A stretch of DNA of 64,000 nt from Pseudomonas putida (GTDB lineage Bacteria; Pseudomonadota; Gammaproteobacteria; Pseudomonadales; Pseudomonadaceae): assembly GCF_002741075.1 (NCBI RefSeq), contig NZ_CP016634.1, positions 3,440,001-3,504,000 on the forward strand. The letters are read 5' to 3'. Shown here piece by piece: positions 55,005 through 63,316 of this stretch; within the stretch, counting starts at the first letter, position 1; each line of letters opens with the position of its first letter. A program made the translations under genes and the position numbers. The notes beneath the pieces were generated by a model. The model did no database searches, was not told the origin of the DNA, and saw nothing but the letters and a program-made list of their open reading frames with translations.

Positions 55005-55940
55005 TTAGTCGGCGCGTTCGATGATCGCAGAGCCCCAGGAAAGGCCCACCCCGAATCCACTCAGGGCAACGCGCTTGCACTGCGAACCAAGTACATGTTT
55101 TTCCAGCAGCAATGGGATACTGGAAGATACGGTATTGCCCGTCTCGACCATATCCTTGACGAATCGCTCCCGATGCTCACCCTCGTTGAAACGCTGAGAC
55201 ACCGCGTCGACGATCGCCGCGCTCCCCTGGTGCAAGCAGTACAGGTCGATGTCCTGGGCCTGCAAATGGCTCGCTTCGAGCAACTGCTGCAGGTGCGCTG
55301 GCACCTTGACCAGTGCGAAGTTGTAGACTTGGCGACCATTCATGAAGAACTTGCCATCGGTCGTGCGCAGGTGTTCAGCGCCCGCGCCATCGCTGCCGAA
55401 CAGCGACTTGCCCAACTGCCAGGCTGCATCTTCACCCATCCAGGTCGCGGTGGCGGCATCGCCGAACAGCATGGTGGTGTTGCGATCTTCCGGATCGACG
55501 ATCTTCGAATAGGGGTCGGCGGTGATCAGCAGGCCATTCTTCAGGCCAGCAGCTTCCATGAAGCCTTTCATCGCATACAGGCCATAGACATAGCCGGAGC
55601 AACCCAGGGAAATGTCGAAGGCAGCGACGTGGGTCGACAAGCCCAGCTTGTACTGGACGATTGCCGCCGTATGCGGCAGCCCCTCGGCGTCGCCATTCTG
55701 CGTGACGACGATCACGGCATCGATGGACGCAGGATCCAGCGATGGATTGGCAGCGAACAACGTCCTGGCCGCTTCGACGCACAGGTCGGAGGTTTCCTGG
55801 TCAGCTTCCTTGCGCGGCAGGAAGGTCGAACCGATCTTGCCGAAGATGAAATCCTGATCTTTACCGAATTTCGCACCTTGGGCGTAGTTGTCGACGCCTT
55901 CGACAGGTACGTAACTGGCGATGCTTTTAATGCCAATCAT
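55005..55940 (-). CDS. FabH-like 3-oxoacyl-ACP synthase III of the flagellin locus
   Basis: A 311-residue KAS III enzyme with Cys-His-Asn triad C114 (SLGCSG), H237 (CLHQGS) and N269 (TGNTVSS). In P. syringae a FabH-like gene (orf3) sits with fgt1 and fgt2 in the flagellin glycosylation island, and the glycan carries a modified viosamine with a 3-hydroxybutyryl group. The location here, next to a giant glycosyltransferase, suggests a similar role in supplying an acyl group, which I infer. ATG 55938-55940. Confidence 0.9.
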   Translation of the reverse strand: MIGIKSIASYVPVEGVDNYAQGAKFGKDQDFIFGKIGSTFLPRKEADQETSDLCVEAARTLFAANPSLDPASIDAVIVVTQNGDAEGLPHTAAIVQYKLGLSTHVAAFDISLGCSGYVYGLYAMKGFMEAAGLKNGLLITADPYSKIVDPEDRNTTMLFGDAATATWMGEDAAWQLGKSLFGSDGAGAEHLRTTDGKFFMNGRQVYNFALVKVPAHLQQLLEASHLQAQDIDLYCLHQGSAAIVDAVSQRFNEGEHRERFVKDMVETGNTVSSSIPLLLEKHVLGSQCKRVALSGFGVGLSWGSAIIERAD

Positions 55941-56098
55941 ATGGCTTCCCGTTCATTAACAGCAAAGTCACCACCGCGCCAGCAATAGCACAATGCCATA
56001 AGCGACGCAGCGGTTTCCGATTTCGACAATATACAGTGAAGATGCACGTTCTGACTCCCAGGTCACGCGCTTTTTGTCGCCATCGGAACGCCAGACTT

Positions 56099-57190
56099 TC
56101 AAATCAGTCCGTTTTTCCGCGCAAGCATCAGATCGGCTTCGCAATGGATGCCCTGCTCATGGGCCCATTGGGCCATGCTCTCGATCGAGTGGTCCAATGA
56201 GGTCCAGTCATCAAGCCCCAGTCCACGGGCCTTATCGATATCCGGCACATAGTAAGAACGTGCCTGCTGGACGTCGTCCCGTCCCAGTATCCTGACAGGC
56301 TTGCCCGGTGCCAGACGAGCAACGACCTTACGAGCCAATTCGGCAATACTCAGCGCTTTGTCGGACCCGACGTTGTAGGCCTGCCCGTTCACCCCCCTGG
56401 CGAGCAACGTCAGCAGCCACCCAGCGAGGTCAGCTCCATGCAGGTAGCTGCGCACAGCGCTACCGCTCGATTGCAGTACCAGTTCATCCCGCCAGAGCGC
56501 ATCTCTGACAAAGTTGCCGATCGCAAAATGTTCGTCCAAGGCAAGACCCGGGCCTGAAAACGCAAAGCACCGGGTCATCACGACTTCCACCCCATAACGT
56601 TCGGCATAAATGGCCGCCAAGGTCTCCTGCGCCCGTTTCGCCTCAGCATAGGCACTCCCTGCCCGCAAGCTGTCGCAAGCGCCTGAGCTGCTTTCCAGCA
56701 CAGGACGCTCCCCTGCGATAGCACCATATTGAGCGCCGGAGCCGGTAAAAAGCACCCGGCGGGCACCTGCATGCACAGCGAGATCCAACACGTTGCGCGC
56801 ACCACCAAGGATGGTGTCGTAAAGGCGCAATGCATCAGCCTGGCCATTGGCAGTGGTATCGGTGGCAGCGTGGATCACCGCATCACATCGTATCGCCAGC
56901 AGTTGCTCGTCCAATGCACGAACATCGGCCTCAACCCAACGAATCCAACCATCCCGAACATACTCCGGGTACTGGCGCAGGAAACGGCCCGGGTTACGGG
57001 AGACGGCCGTTAGTTGAATCCCCGCCCCCTGTCGATTCAACGCTGCCAGCATGGCCAACAACCATTTGCCGAAAAAGCCGGTACATCCGGTCAACAGCAC
57101 GTGCTGGCCAGCCAACTGACGAATGTCCAGACATTGGATGACACGCTGGACATCCGCCTCGATAAGCGGTGACTTCAGGGAAACGCTCAT
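56099..57190 (-). CDS. NAD-dependent epimerase/dehydratase family (sugar nucleotide)
   Basis: A 363-residue extended SDR. The Rossmann motif TGCTGFFGKW is near residues 34-43 and the catalytic YAEAK motif is near the middle. Such enzymes modify NDP-sugars (epimerase, 4,6-dehydratase, reductase); the substrate is not readable. ATG 57188-57190, with only 4 bases to the giant glycosyltransferase upstream, so they share a transcript. The longer frame to 57322 lies inside that gene. A 158-base gap to the KAS III gene holds nothing clear. Confidence 0.88.
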   Translation of the reverse strand: MSVSLKSPLIEADVQRVIQCLDIRQLAGQHVLLTGCTGFFGKWLLAMLAALNRQGAGIQLTAVSRNPGRFLRQYPEYVRDGWIRWVEADVRALDEQLLAIRCDAVIHAATDTTANGQADALRLYDTILGGARNVLDLAVHAGARRVLFTGSGAQYGAIAGERPVLESSSGACDSLRAGSAYAEAKRAQETLAAIYAERYGVEVVMTRCFAFSGPGLALDEHFAIGNFVRDALWRDELVLQSSGSAVRSYLHGADLAGWLLTLLARGVNGQAYNVGSDKALSIAELARKVVARLAPGKPVRILGRDDVQQARSYYVPDIDKARGLGLDDWTSLDHSIESMAQWAHEQGIHCEADLMLARKNGLI

Positions 57191-57194
57191 GCCG

Positions 57195-60100
57195 TTATAC
57201 CCCGAGCCAACTGTCGTGCCATGCGGCAAGGGCACTACCATCAAGCAACCAGTCGCGTCGAATGCTACCTTGCAGGAAGTCGCCCAATGCGGCGGCGGCG
57301 TTGAGGTCATCCATATGAGCACGAATGGCGTCCAGCCAGGCTTCGGGACGATTGTCTACACGCCTTACCGGCAATTGGCCTCGATAAGCCTCCACATCGC
57401 TACAGATGACCGGCACGCCACAGGCGCCAAACTCAAGCAAACGCAGATTGCTTTTGCAGCGGTTGAAGAAATTATCCTCAAGGGGCGCCACCCCCAAATC
57501 CAAGTTCAGCGAGGCAAGTTTGGCGGGGTATTGCTCGATGCCGACGGCCTGATGGAATTCGTGTATGTACGGGCGCAATAGCACTGGGCAGGCCCCCAAC
57601 ATCACCCAGTGAACCTCATTCGCCAACGACTTGATGACCTCTGCAATCATCTCCAGATCGGAGACATCGCTGACAGCCCCAACCCAACCAATGCGCGGCT
57701 TTCCATCTTGTCGACGCAAGCCTTGCAGAGCCCCCCACCGGGTAGGCGCCAGCCGATTTTCGAGCACTCGAACATCGGCGTTGAACCCCTCAAATACCTG
57801 CGCCATGAAAGTGGTCGGTACAACCAGCCGGTCCATGTATGCCAACCCTTGGCGCATAGCGGCCAGGATGTCACCGGGGGCCTTTTTCTTGAAAGGGGCG
57901 GATGCACTCAGGTCGGGCAGGTAAACATCAAGATCACAGACCTTGAACGCCCGCGAGAAGGCTTTCATTCGGCGCAACGCATCAAGATGTTCAAGGCCCA
58001 GTGTACGAGCAAGCACAATTGCGTCAGGTTCGAAACGCTCCAGTTCGGTCACCGAAAGCAGCCGAGAAGAAAACGTCCCCTGTATCTGCCCCAGCTCATT
58101 TAACGCCTCAAGCGGATCCTTGATGCGATCACCGGTATTTCCACCTGCTTTATCCAACTGCACCAAGACGCGGGGCAACGCCTTCATCGACGCCAAGGGG
58201 CGCCAGGACAATGCATTGTCGACGTAAGAGAACACGCCCTCCGAGGACGCGAGAAGGTTGGCATTACTTGCCGGGTCACGGGCCAATGCTGGCAACCAAC
58301 GCTCATACAAGCGGTCTTCCTGCTCAACACTTGCAGGCTGCGTCTCGATTCGGCTGATCAATAATTGAACCCTTGGGGTCCATACGTTCAAGTAGCCTGC
58401 CTGATGCAATTTCAAGCAAAGGTCGACACTCGACCAAGGCCGCATCTGCTCATCAAAACCGCCCGCAGCTACAAACAACTCTCTGCGCAACATCAGGCAT
58501 TCACCGGCGAGCGCGGTGTAGCTTTGGTCAACCCGCAAACGATGCGCATACCCTGCATCGGTCATTGGAATCCCTTTGAAGGGGTTGGTCACGACTTCCG
58601 CCTGCCCCAGCAGCAGCCCCGCATGGCTGATCCGCCCCTCGCTGTCGACGAGCTTGGGCGCGACACAACCAACCTCTGGGCGCCTGCCATGGTTCAAGAG
58701 CTGCTGCAACCAATCGCTCCCTGCCACTCCGATTCGAGGATCCATGAAGACCAGGAACTCGCTAAGAGTCTGATCGGCGGCCTGGTTATACATCGCCTCG
58801 ATTGATGTATCTGCAGGGCAGCGCAGGATACGCAGGAAAGAAGCCGCCAACTGCTCTATGCCAGTTAGCCAACTGATCACCGAGGGGTCTTCATTGCCCC
58901 GATCCAGCAGAACCAGCTCAAACTCTTTATGACTGGTATTCCCCAGCAGGCTTTCAACACACCGCTGGGCATAAGTCAGCTCTCCATCAACAGGAATCAG
59001 AATACTGACAGTCGCCGACCCTGCATGCGCATAGTCCACCTCATAGAGCCCTGGCCATCGACTTGCAACAGCAGCACCGTCGAAGCCGCGTTTGTGCAGA
59101 TGCCGCTCGATAACCTGTCGATGCTGAACACTATCCTGCATCACCAGGGCGTTGCCGATGAGCCAAGCCTCACTCTGGTGAATGAGCCCCTCATACCCTG
59201 CAAGTTCTATCAGACGTAAAATGAACTCCAGCTCGAAGGCGTCTGGGTATTGGCTGAAAAACCCTCCTTGCTGTTGCCAGATATCACGATTGAATAGCCA
59301 ATGGCTCGTCATGCTGGACGGGAAACTCAACAGCAGGTCCAGATTCATATCCGGGCGCAGCAACAGATCGAGATGACCGTCCGCAAACCGCATCCCTTCG
59401 TCAGCGTATAGGGCACGCCAGGACGGCTTTTCAGCAATGAGAAGCGCTGCGCTCATCAATCCGGAAGAGGTGAATGTCTCTCCCGAACGGACAACCATGA
59501 ACGCATCGCACGCAGTTGCCAGTACGGCATGGTTGATACTGGATACCGGATCCACATCATCAAGGACAAACGCCTTGTGACCTTCAGGCAACTCCGTGGC
59601 TACGGTCAGGATCATCGGCCGCACCGACACCGCACTGCTCGTTTGAGCAGCCAGGCTATCCAGGGTTCGGTGCAGTTGGAGGGTGTCACCGCAAGCATCC
59701 AGAATGACGATGCCCAACACCGGGACTGTGATCCCCTGGGTATGCTGCTCTATCAGTTGTGTTTGCACAGCGGTTGGGGTGCGATGCGCCAACCAGCTCT
59801 GGGACTGATGCACGGGGGGCCGCTGGGTGTATGCGTCGGCGGCCTGCTGGGTGACCTCAATGAAATGATCGAGCGAGTCCCAGAACGCCCTTCGATGCGT
59901 CAGCAGACTCTCCAGCAAGAGCGGTGCTGTTTCGCGTGCACGCTGGATGTTCTCCGGTGTATTGCCCCATGCAACACCGTAGTTATTATTCTCATGCTGG
60001 GATAATGGGCGGGGGGCATAACGATTGGGAAGAATAATTGCCACGCAGCCGCACAACACTGCCTCGGCCGCCAACCCGGACGCTTCGGTGCAGTAGAAGT

Positions 60101-60704
60101 ATTCACATTGCTGGAAAAGTGCCGCCAACTCCTCCCAGGTACCCGGGCTTCCAAGCGTGATTTCAACAGCATCAGGCGTTAGCAATTGGGGATCGACGGG
60201 CGCTTGCCCATTCCGACCTTGGTAATAACAGATCTTTCCCGGTATTCGAATGGCACTGTCCGTTGGCAGACAGAAGATAGTGGTATCCACGGCGGGCATA
60301 TACATGACCCGGTCGTCAGGCATTCCGGGCTGCAACAGCCCCCGAGTATAGGAGAAGAGAATATCGCTATCTTCAAACGGGCTAACAGCGCCAAAGAAAC
60401 CAGGATGATTCAGTAAATACCGAACCACCACATTTCCCGCCAACGGGTTGCCATCTATCACCTCTGGGTAGATGACGATGGGTTCTACGCCTTGCGACTG
60501 ATGCTGCGCCCTGATTTCATCAGTCAGGCGCGGAGTCATGAGCCTCGGGTCGACCACGCCAGCGGTGATATAAGCTTCATAACCCGAACGCATCAATGCA
60601 TCGCAAAGCATATGCATCACACGAATGCCTGCCGAAGTCCGGCGATAGTCAGGGGCGACAACGTAATAAGGGCTTGGCCGCTTGGCAAACAATGAACGAA
60701 TCAT
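57195..60704 (-). CDS. Multi-module flagellin glycosyltransferase (Fgt-like)
   Basis: A 1169-residue protein with four glycosyltransferase-like segments: an N-terminal GT-B-like module (about 1-320, SGLAAEAVLCGCVAIILPN), a GT-A-like module (about 325-555, beginning VLGIVILDACGDTLQLHRTL), a second GT-A/GT2 module (about 560-800, VSILIPVDGELTYAQRCVES, FMDPRIGVAG), and a C-terminal GT-B module (about 990-1169, RIGWVGAVSDVSDLE, LRLLEFGACGVPVIC). It probably builds a short glycan on FliC, as Fgt proteins do in other pseudomonads. The canonical DXD in the second GT2 module appears as D-P-R. ATG 60702-60704. Confidence 0.85.
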   Translation of the reverse strand: MIRSLFAKRPSPYYVVAPDYRRTSAGIRVMHMLCDALMRSGYEAYITAGVVDPRLMTPRLTDEIRAQHQSQGVEPIVIYPEVIDGNPLAGNVVVRYLLNHPGFFGAVSPFEDSDILFSYTRGLLQPGMPDDRVMYMPAVDTTIFCLPTDSAIRIPGKICYYQGRNGQAPVDPQLLTPDAVEITLGSPGTWEELAALFQQCEYFYCTEASGLAAEAVLCGCVAIILPNRYAPRPLSQHENNNYGVAWGNTPENIQRARETAPLLLESLLTHRRAFWDSLDHFIEVTQQAADAYTQRPPVHQSQSWLAHRTPTAVQTQLIEQHTQGITVPVLGIVILDACGDTLQLHRTLDSLAAQTSSAVSVRPMILTVATELPEGHKAFVLDDVDPVSSINHAVLATACDAFMVVRSGETFTSSGLMSAALLIAEKPSWRALYADEGMRFADGHLDLLLRPDMNLDLLLSFPSSMTSHWLFNRDIWQQQGGFFSQYPDAFELEFILRLIELAGYEGLIHQSEAWLIGNALVMQDSVQHRQVIERHLHKRGFDGAAVASRWPGLYEVDYAHAGSATVSILIPVDGELTYAQRCVESLLGNTSHKEFELVLLDRGNEDPSVISWLTGIEQLAASFLRILRCPADTSIEAMYNQAADQTLSEFLVFMDPRIGVAGSDWLQQLLNHGRRPEVGCVAPKLVDSEGRISHAGLLLGQAEVVTNPFKGIPMTDAGYAHRLRVDQSYTALAGECLMLRRELFVAAGGFDEQMRPWSSVDLCLKLHQAGYLNVWTPRVQLLISRIETQPASVEQEDRLYERWLPALARDPASNANLLASSEGVFSYVDNALSWRPLASMKALPRVLVQLDKAGGNTGDRIKDPLEALNELGQIQGTFSSRLLSVTELERFEPDAIVLARTLGLEHLDALRRMKAFSRAFKVCDLDVYLPDLSASAPFKKKAPGDILAAMRQGLAYMDRLVVPTTFMAQVFEGFNADVRVLENRLAPTRWGALQGLRRQDGKPRIGWVGAVSDVSDLEMIAEVIKSLANEVHWVMLGACPVLLRPYIHEFHQAVGIEQYPAKLASLNLDLGVAPLEDNFFNRCKSNLRLLEFGACGVPVICSDVEAYRGQLPVRRVDNRPEAWLDAIRAHMDDLNAAAALGDFLQGSIRRDWLLDGSALAAWHDSWLGV

Positions 60705-60785
60705 CTACAACTCCTGACAACAGGGCATTCGTGTACTTCCACAACGCCTGCAAATAGAACAGGCTGCTAATTATTACGTGAAATA

Positions 60786-61709
60786 TCAGCTCAAGCGCCT
60801 GACCGAGTTGTCGTAGCTCTCAAAGTTCACTTCACCCGAGTGGTTGTAGTCGGCAAATGTCATGTCCTTTTTCGGCACGCGCCATTCTCCATAGACAAAA
60901 TCAAGATAGGCGTAGGGCTCCTTGGGGGCTTTCAAGGCGGCCCCAAACAACTCCACTCTGTCAAAGCCTTCGAAGTGCTTCTGTGGACAGAACCATTCAG
61001 GCATGGCCCCCACCATGACGGCAGAACCCTCCCGATGCACACGGTGCGCAATGTCTGTCTCGAACGGGATGATGTTGTTAAAGCCCGGAGCATTGCGACA
61101 GGTGATCCTGAGCGCGAAATCCCTGCCTCGAGAGGAGAGTAGCTCCATGTCCCAATCGATATCCTCTCGGTGCGGCAAGCCGTTGCGGTTCTCCGTCAGC
61201 AGGGTCACCAGTTGAGTGAACTGTGTTTCGTTGACGGAGAAATCAATATCGTCATCCCAAGCGATGAAGTCCTTGTCACGCACCGCTCCCAACAAGGTGC
61301 CGAAATCCAGATAGAGGTCAATGCCTGCCGCTTCACTCAGCGAAGCCAGTGTGAGCACCAGTTCCACTGCGATCGCTTTGGTGGGGGCATCGGAGAAGGG
61401 ATGAATATCACGCATCCCTTTCATTTCCCGCTTTCCAGGCATGACAATTTGCATACCGGCCAGCCCAAGGTCATCAAGCTGCTTCAAAATGCTATCCAAC
61501 CACACACTGGTAACAACGATGGTATCGCAGGGGTAGTCCGTTATTTGCTCAGCTGCAATGATAGGATAGCCAAGCAATGTTCCGCCTTGCTTGCCGGGGT
61601 CATTATCCGCTACCGCAAGTATTTCCAGGTCTCGATTTTGCTCAATGAACAACCCGCCGCTCTTGCCTGCGCCGAACAATACGAGTTTTTTGCCTTGTAA
61701 ATCGTGCAT
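60786..61709 (-). CDS. LicD-family transferase with an N-terminal Rossmann-like domain
   Basis: A 307-residue two-domain protein. Residues 1-75 resemble a nucleotide-binding Rossmann module (LVLFGAGKSGGLF, then ILAVADNDPGKQGGTLLGYP). Residues about 110-300 carry the LicD nucleotidyltransferase signature (LYLDFGTLLGAVR, then FIAWDDDIDFSV). LicD proteins transfer phosphocholine or related groups onto glycans. The substrate here is unknown, and the phosphoryl donor may be different. ATG 61707-61709 has AGGGG upstream; an ATG at 61728-61730 lacks a ribosome-binding site. Confidence 0.85.
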   Translation of the reverse strand: MHDLQGKKLVLFGAGKSGGLFIEQNRDLEILAVADNDPGKQGGTLLGYPIIAAEQITDYPCDTIVVTSVWLDSILKQLDDLGLAGMQIVMPGKREMKGMRDIHPFSDAPTKAIAVELVLTLASLSEAAGIDLYLDFGTLLGAVRDKDFIAWDDDIDFSVNETQFTQLVTLLTENRNGLPHREDIDWDMELLSSRGRDFALRITCRNAPGFNNIIPFETDIAHRVHREGSAVMVGAMPEWFCPQKHFEGFDRVELFGAALKAPKEPYAYLDFVYGEWRVPKKDMTFADYNHSGEVNFESYDNSVRRLS

Positions 61710-61738
61710 TGTGATCCCCTGCCCCGTCATCGAACCAT

Positions 61739-62371
61739 CTAAATCTTGTGCGCCACACAGCGCCCTACTTTCGCATCTTCATCTCGATACTTTGCAAGGC
61801 CTCGCCCCTCAATTTGATAGGTAACGTTGAAACCAGCCTTTTGTATATTTTCCAACGTCTCTTGATGATCAAGATAACGGCGATAATGATCGGTGCCGAA
61901 AATCTTCTCCTGCTCGGCATCTTCCACGGTGCGGTACTCGAAGAACAGCTGGCTCTGTACGGGCAGGAGCACCCCCAGCAAATCCAACAAGGCACTGGCT
62001 TCGCGTTCTTCAATGGCATGCAGGAAGAAGCGAGCATAGACAGCCACCTTACGTTTACCGTCGAGGAACGCTTTTATATATTCCCTTGAGGCCGCGGCTG
62101 GGGAATGCACATAACCCACGTGAGGATATTGGTTACGCGACCGGCACAATTCAATAGCCTCAGCAGAGGCATCCAGGCACAGCATGTCGAAACCGTAGGC
62201 AGCAAAAAAACTGCTATCTCGGCCATTACCGCAGCCAAACTCGATAATGCCGTCAACCTCAGTGAATTCGTTGATGGCAAATGCAGCAAACTGTGAAGGA
62301 TAGGCGGGAGCGCTTTTTCTACGGTTACTGTAGAACCTGTCCCAATAATTTGATTCTTCTAAAAGGCTCAT
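61739..62371 (-). CDS. SAM-dependent methyltransferase
   Basis: A 210-residue class I methyltransferase. Motif I is IIEFGCGNGRDSSFF (about residues 42-56), with acidic residue in MLCLDAS. It likely methylates a sugar or sugar nucleotide of the island, by context only. ATG 62369-62371 has GGGAG seven bases upstream and is preferred over the longer start. The codon use looks less GC-rich than the flagellar genes. Confidence 0.88.
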   Translation of the reverse strand: MSLLEESNYWDRFYSNRRKSAPAYPSQFAAFAINEFTEVDGIIEFGCGNGRDSSFFAAYGFDMLCLDASAEAIELCRSRNQYPHVGYVHSPAAASREYIKAFLDGKRKVAVYARFFLHAIEEREASALLDLLGVLLPVQSQLFFEYRTVEDAEQEKIFGTDHYRRYLDHQETLENIQKAGFNVTYQIEGRGLAKYRDEDAKVGRCVAHKI

Positions 62372-62473
62372 TGCGTACTCCCAAACAATCACTGCTCAAT
62401 CACAGTGCCCTTGCTGCATACATAACAGCATCGGTAAAAATAGAGATCTTGTCGGCGCTATTGCCAGGCCGAA

Positions 62474-63316
62474 TCACCAGACACTACGACCGCCATCCAT
62501 CACCAGGTTGCAGCCATTCATGTAAAGAGAAGCATCAGCGCACAAGAACGCGATAGCTCCACGATATTCATCGGCATTGGCCATACGCCCGGCGGGAATC
62601 AACTGACGCAGCTTGCTGACAAACACATCATCCTGTCCGGCATAAACACCTCCCGGGGATAATGCATTGCAACGCACCCCCTGCTCGCACCAGTACGTCG
62701 CCAAGTATTTGGTCAAGCCAATCAAGCCATGCTTGACGACCGAGTAGGTCACCGGTTTGACAGGCTGCTGCTCCGGTTCACGTCCTTCAACGCGGTACAA
62801 ACGCTGATCTGGCGCAATCACCCCAAGGTCCGACGATATATTGACGATCACGCCTTTGCCTTGCAGGGCCATCTGGTGGCCAAAGATCTTGGCGCAGTTG
62901 AAGGCACCTCCCAACCCAACATCCAGATCTTGTTGCCACTGATCCCAGGGGAACGCTTCAAGGCGAGAAAAATTCTTGCCTGCGCCATCCTCCACCTTGG
63001 GGTTGCGGGCAGCATTGTTGATCAGGATGTCGATGTGGCGATGCTCGGCCAACACCCGGTCGCGAACCGTCTCCAACGATGGCAAGGAGGTGATGTCCGT
63101 CACATACACCTGCGCGTCGACACCACACTCATCCAGCAGCCGCTCCCGGCTACGCTGCAAACCTGCCTCGTTGACATCGAGCAGGATCGGCAAGCCTCCC
63201 AATCCCGCCACGGCCGCGGCATGCTGATAACCCAGCAAGCCACCTCCTCCCGTTATGATCGCGACTCGACCACTCAGGTCGAACAACTGCTGCATTGAAG
63301 AGTGATGTTCAGCCAT
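62474..63316 (-). CDS. SDR-family oxidoreductase (PtmA-like)
   Basis: A 280-residue classical SDR: TGGGGLLGYQHA nucleotide motif, INNAARNP, the catalytic serine in NISSDLG and YSVVKHG (Tyr-x-x-x-Lys). It resembles flagellin-modification SDRs such as PtmA of Campylobacter, which work in nonulosonic acid-like pathways. That link is inferred from family resemblance and location. ATG 63314-63316 has GGAGGAGA upstream and overlaps the next gene by 8 bases. Confidence 0.85.
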   Translation of the reverse strand: MAEHHSSMQQLFDLSGRVAIITGGGGLLGYQHAAAVAGLGGLPILLDVNEAGLQRSRERLLDECGVDAQVYVTDITSLPSLETVRDRVLAEHRHIDILINNAARNPKVEDGAGKNFSRLEAFPWDQWQQDLDVGLGGAFNCAKIFGHQMALQGKGVIVNISSDLGVIAPDQRLYRVEGREPEQQPVKPVTYSVVKHGLIGLTKYLATYWCEQGVRCNALSPGGVYAGQDDVFVSKLRQLIPAGRMANADEYRGAIAFLCADASLYMNGCNLVMDGGRSVW

